This document shows positions 1 to 6,441 of a stretch of DNA of 22,551 nucleotides, piece after piece. The stretch comes from a virus. The position numbers were made by a program, and so were the translations under genes. The DNA is taken from the IMG/VR virus record IMGVR_UViG_3300043570_000086, positions 1 through 22,551 of that record. The stretch is one strand, 5' to 3'. Numbering within the stretch: position 1 is the first letter of the stretch; each line of letters begins with the position of its first letter. A model generated the notes under the pieces. It was given only the letters and a program-made list of their open reading frames with translations, had not been told where the DNA came from and did not search any database.

Positions 1-35
1 TATAGGTTCTCGTCAATTTTAAATTGGACGGGCAT
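1..35 (-). CDS. Truncated gene start at the left edge, possibly a DUF5615 PIN-like protein
   Basis: An ATG at 35 is followed by 11 sense codons reading MPVQFKIDENL before the window ends. An AGGA Shine-Dalgarno element lies about 7 nt upstream, and the start is only 8 nt after the stop of the holin-like gene, so it is a credible last member of the operon visible here. The phrase 'F-x-I-D-E-N-L' at the extreme N-terminus is typical of DUF5615 PIN-like proteins, which begin with an acidic DEN motif that forms part of the nuclease metal site. That is recognition from very few residues. An endolysin or spanin would be the ordinary neighbour of a holin and cannot be excluded. Confidence 0.4.
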   Translation of the reverse strand, partial: MPVQFKIDENL

Positions 36-43
36 TATTAATC

Positions 44-244
44 CTAATCTTTTGGCAAACGCTCCCCTGAGAGCCTTGCTTCAAACCAATCGTAAATGCG
101 TAGCGTCATCCAAAATATAGTCAACAGAGATGCCAATGGCGGCAGAAACTGCACCAAAGTACCAAAAGCAGCCGCAACCGCCAAACCATCAGCGATGTGC
201 TTCACGTTATCCCCCAAGTGATTCAGTATTGAACTAACGCTCAC
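44..244 (-). CDS. Small holin-like membrane protein
   Basis: This 66-aa protein has a short N-terminal segment, a hydrophobic stretch (GLAVAAAFGTLVQFL), a Pro-Pro turn, a second hydrophobic stretch (LASLLTIFWMTLRIYDWF) and a charged tail ending in SGERLPKD. Small size, one or two membrane segments, a charged C-terminus and a place just after the tail-fibre genes fit a holin, which makes the inner-membrane hole that starts lysis. I prefer the GTG at 244 because it overlaps the upstream stop as GTGA, matching the junction style of this operon; a GTG five codons earlier (259) is also open. The fold resembles small 'x-LGTLV-x-LPP' proteins annotated as putative holins in aquatic phages, from memory. 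No endolysin is present in the window to confirm the lysis module. Confidence 0.6.
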   Translation of the reverse strand: MSVSSILNHLGDNVKHIADGLAVAAAFGTLVQFLPPLASLLTIFWMTLRIYDWFEARLSGERLPKD

Positions 245-684
245 GGCGCTACAGGCCACTCAATGCTGAATGGATCATCTTGGGTTGTAATATCACGCAG
301 GGCTTGGCGGTAGGTTGCCCAAAGTTGTTTGTCCGTATTGGTCAAGGGCGTGTCATCAATTTGCGTCCAATCGCTGTTGACTAGTTTTGCGTTGCGCTGC
401 TGGCGAATAGCGGACCACTGTCGCTCAGTCAGCGCGTCAATCGCCTCTTGCTCCATATCCACGACAGAGTACTTGGCGAACCACTGGCCTTCAACCTCTT
501 CAACGCCGTCGCGGCAAACCACTTGGAATTGAGTGGCAATTGGGTACACGCCTTCCAACACTGGATCAACGCCAAGTGCGTCAAAATCTTCTACGGTTAG
601 TACAGCCGGAAGGCTGCTATTTGGAAAGGCGGTGGCGAGGTTAGTGATGATTTCGCCAGTTTCACGAATGCGGTATTCAGCCAT
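241..684 (-). CDS. Tail fibre assembly chaperone-like protein (Phage_tail_APC type C-terminus)
   Basis: This 147-aa protein has a C-terminal half with the signature of tail-assembly chaperones found beside fibre genes: 'RNAKLVNSDWTQ' followed by 'LWATYRQALRDI' and a final 'FSIEWPVAP'. The pattern R-x-x-x-L-x-x-S-D-W-T then W-x-x-Y-R-Q-x-L-R-D is that of the Phage_tail_APC group (PF16778, from memory). The N-terminal half (residues 1-85) is probably the variable part that fits the cognate fibre. It acts in the cytoplasm, helping the fibre fold or attach, and is not expected in the virion. The ATG at 684 has an AAGGA element 8 nt upstream. It sits directly after the fibre-tip gene and overlaps the holin-like gene. 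The family call is firm; the partner is inferred. Confidence 0.8.
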   Translation of the reverse strand: MAEYRIRETGEIITNLATAFPNSSLPAVLTVEDFDALGVDPVLEGVYPIATQFQVVCRDGVEEVEGQWFAKYSVVDMEQEAIDALTERQWSAIRQQRNAKLVNSDWTQIDDTPLTNTDKQLWATYRQALRDITTQDDPFSIEWPVAP

Positions 685-741
685 TGTTTTTGTCCTTACG
701 CAATTGCCAAGAGGATGTAAGAGGCAGCGTTCACGTTGATG

Positions 742-1737
742 TTAAGTGCTACCACGGATGGCAATATAGTTGTACTGCGCTCCTTGAGGGTAGTTTGAGG
801 CGTAGTATGAAATAGGCGATATCGTAAATCCTGTTGCGTCCAGATTGATTATTTCAACAAGACTTTCGGTGTCAGTAGTATTTGCTAGAAGCATCTGATC
901 AGTTGTCGACGTTATGCCGCGTGTACTGTCAAACATAAGCCAGTTTTCAGACGCCTGATTTTCCGAAAGTGTCGCTTTTTTTATTATGACAAATTGGGGT
1001 TGCCAACCAAGATTTACGGGCACGGGTGATCCCACCTGTGCTGTATATGACCCGCATTGAACCAACCCAGTGGCCGCGGTATCATGGGCGAATAAATAGG
1101 CGATGTAATTGCTACCAGAAGCGTTGTAATCGCCAGCGTAGTCAATGCCAAACGATGTCGATGTAACTCTTGGAAAAATACCAGAATTGAATGCAGCAGG
1201 CAGATTTGAATTTAATACTAAATTATAATTTGCTCCACTTGAGCGATGATAGACCGTCCAATTCTGAAAAGCGTTTATTTTCTTAATGATAATTACGCCA
1301 GGGACAATTCCAAGGGTATGTGGTATGTCCCTAGCGACGCCAGTCCCGCTCCATGTAACAATATCAAAGAACTTAGGTGCTTCGCGGAATGTCCATGAGG
1401 CGTAAGCCACACCATTAGTATTCCACTGAATGTGACCACCAGTGTTAAATCCATTTGAGTTAAATGTAACGCCAGGATTCCAAAAATCTAATTGTGAGCC
1501 AGCCTCATTTGTTGAGAGACTGCATGGTGAACCACGCGCTGTATCGAACAGCCAGTGGGCTGGGTTATTACCTCCCGATACTCGCTGTTTCAGCCACACC
1601 AAACCACCTTTACTATTAAGTTTGATCCCGTTTGTAACGTTCTGTGAGCCACCGTTGCCCGTGTACAGCGAAGTCGAGAACACATCCCCGATAGTCACCG
1701 TTTCGCCGCCCTGTTTAAGAAGCATCCGGTCCAACAT
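742..1737 (-). CDS. Lectin-like tail fibre tip / receptor-binding protein (DUF7483-like)
   Basis: This 331-aa protein is rich in aromatic, Gly, Ser and Asn residues. After a short N-terminal linker (residues 1-22) it has 'TGNGGSQNVTNGI' and then three copies of a motif of the form hydrophobic-I/W-x-K-K/Q ... W ... F/Y-D/H-x-x-R-G (around residues 46-69, 147-168 and 230-258). 'YASWTFREAPKFFDIVTW', 'PHTLGIVPG' and 'NYIAYLFAHDTA' are hallmark phrases of a family common in marine phage fibres that I recall as DUF7483, a beta-sandwich lectin-like domain. The likely role is binding the cell-surface receptor at the distal end of the fibre. It starts in a TAATG overlap with the preceding fibre gene, suggesting coupled translation and a shared structure. 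Receptor specificity cannot be read from the sequence. Confidence 0.72.
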   Translation of the reverse strand: MLDRMLLKQGGETVTIGDVFSTSLYTGNGGSQNVTNGIKLNSKGGLVWLKQRVSGGNNPAHWLFDTARGSPCSLSTNEAGSQLDFWNPGVTFNSNGFNTGGHIQWNTNGVAYASWTFREAPKFFDIVTWSGTGVARDIPHTLGIVPGVIIIKKINAFQNWTVYHRSSGANYNLVLNSNLPAAFNSGIFPRVTSTSFGIDYAGDYNASGSNYIAYLFAHDTAATGLVQCGSYTAQVGSPVPVNLGWQPQFVIIKKATLSENQASENWLMFDSTRGITSTTDQMLLANTTDTESLVEIINLDATGFTISPISYYASNYPQGAQYNYIAIRGST

Positions 1738-2849
1738 TACTTGCTATCCGTCATTAGGGCTACACCACGCCATGTCGTGCCGCCATCATCAGTGATAAAA
1801 CCAAGAACATCCACACCGCTTGCGGTAAGTGTCGGCGCTGTGCCCCCAGGCCATTTAATGCCGGACATCCACGTTTGCGTCCCTGTACCGCCGTTGGTTA
1901 GTTCAAGGATAAAGCTGTAGGCGCGGGTGGCTGGGATGTTGGTGGTAGTCCAAGTAAGAGCGCCAGAGGCAGTCTTAATAAAATAGTTGCCCAAAGAGCA
2001 ATCAACAGCACTTGCTGCTACAGTTGTAATATTGCTTCGCACAGAGCCAAGCAGATCGGCAGTTGCCGTTGTAACTGTGCCTGTGAATGTTGGCGAAGCA
2101 AGTGGAGCAGCGCCCGTTACATCAGCTACTGGTATTGCAGCCGATGCCGTCATGGCGCTTGTGCCAGTACCCTTAACGTATCCGGTCAGCGTGGCTGCGC
2201 CCGTGCCGCCGTTAGCGACAGGCAGTGTGCCTGTTACCTGTGACGTTAGGTCAACGCCTGACAGTGTGCCGCCAAGCGTAAGTGATCCTGAAGCAGTTAC
2301 CGTGCCAGTAAGCGTAATGCCATTGATGGTTCCAGTGCCACCGACAGATGTCACTGTGCCGACTGTGCTATCGGCAGACGTTATAGTGAAGCTAGGATAT
2401 GTACCAGTTATGGTCGTTGTGCCAGCGCCAGTAAGTGACACGACTTGATCTGGGGCAGTATTAGTAACTGTAATAGCGCCAGATGATGTAACTGGTCCGC
2501 CAGAAACACTAACGCCAGTTCCAGCCGTCAAGTTGACGCTAGTTACTGTGCCTGTGTTTGATGTATAGCTATTAGGGTTTGCAGCAGGATAAGCGCCAAG
2601 GGCAGTCAATGCACCGCCAGCAGTTGTCGCATTTGTACCGCCATTGGCGATAGGCAGTGTGCCAGTAACACCAGTGCTTACATTTACTCCAGAAACTCCA
2701 CCCGTCGCCGTAAGCGTCCCTGCCACAGTAACGTTCGCGCCATTCGCCGTCAGCGCGGTTACGCCGTCAGACTGCAATACCAGAACGCCAGAACTATCTG
2801 CTGTTACTACTGCGCCAGTGGCGGTGCTTGCGTTAAAGGTTGTTGGCAT
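1737..2849 (-). CDS. Repeat-rich tail fibre protein, second fibre subunit
   Basis: This 370-aa protein is made almost wholly of Thr, Gly, Ser, Ala and Val, with the low-complexity beta-repeat look of phage fibre shafts. Recognisable modules are 'TGTLPIANGGTNATTAGG', 'GTGVSVSGGPVTSSGAITV', 'NTAPDQVVSLTGAGTTTITG', 'VGTVTSVGGTGTINGITL' and 'GTLPVANGGTGAATLTGY'. The same modules occur in the longer fibre immediately upstream. The last 100 residues leave the repeat and form a compact end ('YSFILELTNGGTGTQTWM', 'GFITDDGGTTWRGVALM') typical of an intramolecular cap or C-terminal domain in fibre proteins. A GGGGA Shine-Dalgarno sits 7 nt before the ATG. It overlaps the fibre-tip gene by TAATG. I infer that it forms the distal shaft between the long fibre and the tip. 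Confidence 0.75.
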   Translation of the reverse strand: MPTTFNASTATGAVVTADSSGVLVLQSDGVTALTANGANVTVAGTLTATGGVSGVNVSTGVTGTLPIANGGTNATTAGGALTALGAYPAANPNSYTSNTGTVTSVNLTAGTGVSVSGGPVTSSGAITVTNTAPDQVVSLTGAGTTTITGTYPSFTITSADSTVGTVTSVGGTGTINGITLTGTVTASGSLTLGGTLSGVDLTSQVTGTLPVANGGTGAATLTGYVKGTGTSAMTASAAIPVADVTGAAPLASPTFTGTVTTATADLLGSVRSNITTVAASAVDCSLGNYFIKTASGALTWTTTNIPATRAYSFILELTNGGTGTQTWMSGIKWPGGTAPTLTASGVDVLGFITDDGGTTWRGVALMTDSK

Positions 2850-2852
2850 GGT

Positions 2853-2915
2853 TTATTCCCCAGATGTGCCGACGCCAAAAGCGCCATTGTCGTTGGTTGT
2901 TTTGATTGCGTTCAT
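2853..2915 (-). CDS. Possible 20-aa ORF between the two fibre genes
   Basis: A 20-codon ORF (MNAIKTTNDNGAFGVGTSGE) starts 1 nt after the stop of the upstream fibre (TAGGATG) and ends just before the next fibre gene, whose Shine-Dalgarno lies in its last codons. The placement suits termination-reinitiation, in which a ribosome finishing the long fibre restarts at once. It has no well-spaced Shine-Dalgarno of its own and no recognisable family. It may be a leader peptide coupling the two fibre genes, or may simply be an open stretch of intergenic DNA. Confidence 0.25.
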   Translation of the reverse strand: MNAIKTTNDNGAFGVGTSGE

Positions 2916-2916
2916 C

Positions 2917-5601
2917 CTAAATTACCACCCACCTAGCACCCGAAGAAACAGTTACCGCAATACCTGAAGCAATCGTAATAGGCCCAACAGACATAGCATT
3001 CTTAGTCGCCGGAACATTATAGCTTTGATTGATCGTGTTGTCACTAAGGAAAAAGCCGTTGGTGGCATTAATGGCTTTGGAAGAAAAGTTGCCTGTCAAT
3101 GGGTTGAAAGTATAATTTGGACTGCTTGTATAGATCGTGGTTGCAGCGCCAGAGGTTGCGTCGGCAAAGATTGGGTAGCGCGTGGCGTTTGTTGTGGTAT
3201 CGTTGCTCAGTGTAGCCCCAGATGCGGCAGGGGCGGCAGATTCCCAAGTAGTGCCATTCGACTTCAAAATGTTGCCAGAAGTACCAGGTGAAACAGTCTG
3301 TACTGCGCTGGTTCCGTTGCCGAGCAAAACGCTGTTTGTAGTCAGGGTCGCAGCACCTGTACCACCGTTTGCTACGGGCAAAGTTCCTGTGACTTGTGAT
3401 GCAAGGTTAACACCAGAAAGAGTGCCGCCAAGGGTCAACGATCCGCTCGTTGTCACCGTTCCTGTCAGCGTAAGACCATTTACAGTCCCTGTGCCGCCAA
3501 CAGACGTTACTGTGCCAACAGTGCTGTCGTTCGATGTAATCGTGAAATTGGGATATGTTCCGGTTATGGTGGTCGTACCAGCGCCCGTCAAAGCAACAGT
3601 CTGATCTGGTGCAGAGTTGGTAATTACGCCACTGGTGTTATTGTAGCTTATGCCTGTTCCCGCAGAAACAGAACCACGGGCGGCAGCTTCCGTAAAATAC
3701 AGGTTAGTACCTTGGGCAACATCAGTTGTTGTCAGAACAACTGCGCCAGTAAATCCGTTGACCGAAGACACAGAGTCGGTGTTGTCAACCTTCTGCCATG
3801 TCGAACCGTCGTACACGGCCCAATCGCCAATCTTCCAATCAGTTATTCCGTTTAGATTTGTTGATCCAGCAGTGCTGACAACATAGTAATAGCCTTTTGA
3901 GCCAGTGCTAGATGCCAAAGCTGGCGTATTGGTGGATGCGTTCCACGTTCCTTGATAGTTTACGCCACCAAGAACTGCCCCAGGCAACTGAGATGTTGGC
4001 ACTGTGCCACTGCCGTCAAGAGTAGCAACGCCGTTAGCAACACCAGAGTTTAGAACCGCAGCAGTTCCTAAACCAAGGGCTGTACGCGCACCGGAATCAG
4101 TCGTGGCCCCTGTACCGCCATTAGTAATTGGAAGAGTGCCAGTGACGTTTGATGTCAAGCTGACAGTGGAAAGGTATCCGCTTGGATTCGTAGCATTGTA
4201 CGGTGTGTAGCCCAGTGCCGTAACAATCGACTTCTTTTCCCAGAGGCTTGTAGATGTGTTGTAGAACAAACCATCATTGTTTGCTGGGGACTGAGCCGAC
4301 ACATTGTGCAACTCGTCCATCTCATAGCCGTTTTGGACTTTGACGAATAGCTTGCCCTGCGTAGGGTGAGCGTGTTCCACGACAGCCATGTAGACCAAAT
4401 GCTGTGGTGCGTATGGCTTGGTTGCGGTTAATGTCCCAGCCGTTGTTGGGCTAAGGTATAATTGCTCCCCATCCGTGTAAGCAGATGTATTGATGTTGGA
4501 GATTGTTCCAATAAGCGTTACATTGCCGTTAGCATTGTTGGAAATGTTGGCTGTGACCAATCCCAATGTTTGTGCTGACGTTGGGTCACTGGTTGCGATT
4601 GCCTTGCTGACAGTTGAAAGCTGACCAGTAGCGCCGCTAATATAGACGGCAGTACCCTTAGTAAGAGTTGCGCCAGTGGTATTGCGGACAGGAAGTAGGA
4701 CAGAGTTGGTTGCAGCAGTCACTGGAACAGACAGATCAATAGCTGTCGTGCCTGTAATTGTTACGGAGCCATCTGCTGAGGCAATGGTTTGAACAGCCGT
4801 GTCAGCCTTAGCCCCCTGGGCCGCTGTAGCATATGCAGAAGCATCTGTAGTGGCCGCAGTACCCAAGCCAAGGTTGGTTCGCGCAGTAGGTGCGTCTGTA
4901 GCGCCTGTACCGCCATTAGCTAAAGCAAGTGTGCCGCCAAGGGTCAGAGTGCCGCTTGTTGTTATCGGTGAGCCAGTGAACGTGAGGCCAGTTGTGCCGC
5001 CAGACGCAGCTACTGATGTTACTGTGCCAGAGCCACCACCAGTTGTGGTGATGGTGAAATTTGGATACGTTCCCGTAACAGTGGTCGCTCCACCGCCTGT
5101 CAGGCTTACAACTTGATCGGGCGCAGTGTTAGTGACCGTGATCGATCCGCTTGAAGTGATAGGGCCACCAGAAACGCTAACGCCTGTTCCAGCAATTAGA
5201 CCAACGCTTGTGACTGTTCCAGTGTTGGCGGTATAGCCAGCAGGGTTTGTGGCGTTATATGGTGTATAACCCAGCGCAGTAGTAACTTGACCACTGGTTA
5301 TACCAGTAAGATAAGTGGCAGTATCTAGCGAATATGTGTCGGCAGCAGTCTTGCGGATCAGGCCAACCGTTCCCGCCAAAGCAGCTATTGCTGTAAGGTC
5401 GCCATCAAGTGGTTGGTATGTTGTCGCCGCTGTCGCGCTGGTGAGATACGGTGAAAGCGAAGATGCTGTAATATAGCCAGCAGGGTTTGTTGCATTGTAT
5501 GGCGTAAACCCAAGAGCCGTTGTGACGTTCCCAGATGTCAGCGACAGGGTTCCACCGAGCGTCAGTGACCCAGATGTAGTAATGCTACCCGTTAGTGCCA
5601 C
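2917..5601 (-). CDS. Long repeat-rich tail fibre protein, main part (N-terminus displaced by a frameshift)
   Basis: This 894-aa reading frame is a fibre shaft of Thr/Gly/Ser/Val repeats with globular insertions. It holds three 'LG[FY]TPYNATNP[AS]GY' motifs, several 'TGTLP-x-x-NGGTGA' motifs and two copies of the 'APDQ-x-V-x-LTG' module. Two more complex domains are visible: residues about 304-440 ('LTKGTAVYISGATGQL', 'GEQLYLSPTTAGTLTA', 'VYMAVVEHAHPTQGKL') and about 545-625 ('NYQGTWNASTNTPALA', 'DWKIGDWAVYDGSTWQKV'), both seen as inserted domains in other fibres. The C-terminus is a short beta segment ending GARWVVI. The only in-frame start near the 5' end is a GTG at 5601 with no convincing Shine-Dalgarno, and the usual N-terminal attachment sequence lies in another frame at 5585-5872. 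I therefore read this as the body of a fibre gene disrupted by a frameshift, unless recoding or a sequencing error explains it. Confidence 0.75.
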   Translation of the reverse strand: MALTGSITTSGSLTLGGTLSLTSGNVTTALGFTPYNATNPAGYITASSLSPYLTSATAATTYQPLDGDLTAIAALAGTVGLIRKTAADTYSLDTATYLTGITSGQVTTALGYTPYNATNPAGYTANTGTVTSVGLIAGTGVSVSGGPITSSGSITVTNTAPDQVVSLTGGGATTVTGTYPNFTITTTGGGSGTVTSVAASGGTTGLTFTGSPITTSGTLTLGGTLALANGGTGATDAPTARTNLGLGTAATTDASAYATAAQGAKADTAVQTIASADGSVTITGTTAIDLSVPVTAATNSVLLPVRNTTGATLTKGTAVYISGATGQLSTVSKAIATSDPTSAQTLGLVTANISNNANGNVTLIGTISNINTSAYTDGEQLYLSPTTAGTLTATKPYAPQHLVYMAVVEHAHPTQGKLFVKVQNGYEMDELHNVSAQSPANNDGLFYNTSTSLWEKKSIVTALGYTPYNATNPSGYLSTVSLTSNVTGTLPITNGGTGATTDSGARTALGLGTAAVLNSGVANGVATLDGSGTVPTSQLPGAVLGGVNYQGTWNASTNTPALASSTGSKGYYYVVSTAGSTNLNGITDWKIGDWAVYDGSTWQKVDNTDSVSSVNGFTGAVVLTTTDVAQGTNLYFTEAAARGSVSAGTGISYNNTSGVITNSAPDQTVALTGAGTTTITGTYPNFTITSNDSTVGTVTSVGGTGTVNGLTLTGTVTTSGSLTLGGTLSGVNLASQVTGTLPVANGGTGAATLTTNSVLLGNGTSAVQTVSPGTSGNILKSNGTTWESAAPAASGATLSNDTTTNATRYPIFADATSGAATTIYTSSPNYTFNPLTGNFSSKAINATNGFFLSDNTINQSYNVPATKNAMSVGPITIASGIAVTVSSGARWVVI

Positions 5602-5872
5602 TTACAGATGTAACTGTTCCTGCGCCGCCAAGACTTGCAGTAGTTTGGGTTGTTCCGTCTGGGAACCTAAATCCACCAGTTGTGCTTTCAACAATACCAG
5701 TGGCAGTAATAGTTCCGGTTTTGCCAACAGTAAATTTGGAAACGCCACCAATCTTTATATCAACCAGCTTTGAACCAGCCGCACTTGCAGTATCGGTGAC
5801 ATTCAACTTGATGCCGTTGAACGAAGTACCAGCATTGTTCCAAGTATCAGTCAGGTCGTAGATAAATGCCAT
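5585..5872 (-). CDS. N-terminal fragment of the long tail fibre, frameshifted
   Basis: This 95-aa frame starts at an ATG with a good AAGGGA Shine-Dalgarno 7 nt upstream. It begins MAFIYDLTDTWNNAGTSFNG, followed by 'GGVSKFTVGKTGTITATG' and 'FRFPDGTTQTTAS', a standard N-terminal region of phage fibres that precedes the repeats. It ends 'GTVTSVSGTNG' then TAG. The frame 1 nt further on continues at once with 'LTGSITTSGSLTLGGTL', the normal continuation of such a module (compare 'VNGLTLTGTVTTSGSLTL' later in the long fibre). The two frames together would make one fibre of about 980 residues. The stop is thus almost certainly the result of an indel or of unrecognised recoding, not a natural protein end. 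Confidence 0.75.
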   Translation of the reverse strand: MAFIYDLTDTWNNAGTSFNGIKLNVTDTASAAGSKLVDIKIGGVSKFTVGKTGTITATGIVESTTGGFRFPDGTTQTTASLGGAGTVTSVSGTNG

Positions 5873-5930
5873 TGGTATTCCCTTCGTGCCGTATCTTTAG
5901 CACTTTATGACTTAGCTGCCAACTGAGTAT

Positions 5931-6086
5931 TCATGATTTAGGGAAACGTGCCTTTACGGCTGCAATCTTTTTTAGCATCGCTTCCATCTCCGCCCCGCCC
6001 TTCCACAGCGCATCCAACTGATCGCCAATAGGCGGATAGGCATCTGCGCGGCGCTTGGCGTAATCGTCGGTAAATTTAAGGCGCAT
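5931..6086 (-). CDS. Small conserved tail-region protein with a 'YPPIGDQLDALWKG' motif
   Basis: This 51-aa gene begins MRLKFTDDYAKRRADAYPPI, continues with the motif 'GDQLDALWKG' and ends 'AAVKARFPKS'. The ATG at 6086 has a GAGG element 6 nt upstream and overlaps the preceding gene by 11 nt, so it is translationally linked. Small proteins built around Y-P-x-x-x-D-Q-L-D-A-L and ending in A-V-K-A-x-[YF]-P-K are very common beside fibre genes in phages of aquatic bacteria. I know of no proven function. The sequence is predicted to be helical and soluble. A role in fibre assembly is inferred from location only. Confidence 0.75.
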   Translation of the reverse strand: MRLKFTDDYAKRRADAYPPIGDQLDALWKGGAEMEAMLKKIAAVKARFPKS

Positions 6087-6441
6087 ATTCTACCTCGAAC
6101 GTCTTGTTTAGATATGGAAAGCAATAAACTGTGACAGCATATGTGCCAGGGAACGGAAACTCTAATTCTGCCGTGCCATCATCGATTATGGCGTATTGCT
6201 GATCAAACAGCAATACAGTACCAACTGGAATGTTTTCAATAACAGTACCGTTAAGCGTTGCAGGGTTCTCTGGGCGTTCAGCCAAAGCGCCATCCAAAAC
6301 GTAAGGATTATTGAACGTGGTATCGACCTCAATAGCTTGTTCGCCATCTTCAAGATTTAAAGCAATCGCCTCAACATCTGTGCTGAAGAATGACCGCATT
6401 ATCCTGCCGTTCTGGCTGTCATATATGAAGAATTTTATCAC
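6076..6441 (-). CDS. Small tail-tip/fibre-associated protein of unknown function
   Basis: This 121-aa protein starts at GTG in a GTGA overlap with the stop of the J-like gene, behind a near-perfect AGGAGGTG Shine-Dalgarno (6447-6454). The N-terminal half has 'FFIYDSQNGRIMRSFFSTD', the middle has 'YVLDGALAERPENPATLNG', and the C-terminal 50 residues look like a small beta-sandwich ending 'PGTYAVTVYCFPYLNKTFEV'. The combination of a 'Y-V-x-D-G-x-L-x-x-R-P' strand with 'PGTY-x-V-x-V-x-x-F-P-Y-L' recurs in small proteins after the J gene in other phages, from memory, without an assigned role. It could be a fibre adaptor or an assembly factor. Confidence 0.65.
   Translation of the reverse strand: MIKFFIYDSQNGRIMRSFFSTDVEAIALNLEDGEQAIEVDTTFNNPYVLDGALAERPENPATLNGTVIENIPVGTVLLFDQQYAIIDDGTAELEFPFPGTYAVTVYCFPYLNKTFEVEYAP

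Noticed and set aside
696-755. A 19-codon frame (MVALNINVNAASYILLAIA) overlapping the end of the fibre-tip gene
   Set aside because: It has a GTG start without a well-placed Shine-Dalgarno and overlaps the tip gene in another frame. It may be a remnant of another fibre C-terminus, but support is too thin to call it a gene.
1987-3604. Several long open frames on the plus strand opposite the fibre genes, rich in Val, Pro and Ala
   Set aside because: They are antisense shadows of Gly/Thr/Ser repeats; the same composition recurs at each repeat, there are no good ribosome sites, and the minus-strand products are recognisable fibre proteins.
5873-5930. Promoter-like TTGGCA with a weak -10 (TAAAGA) 17 bp downstream, before the long fibre gene
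   Set aside because: The -10 matches only 3 of 6, and the gene already has a good ribosome site inside a co-directional cluster; chance similarity is likely.
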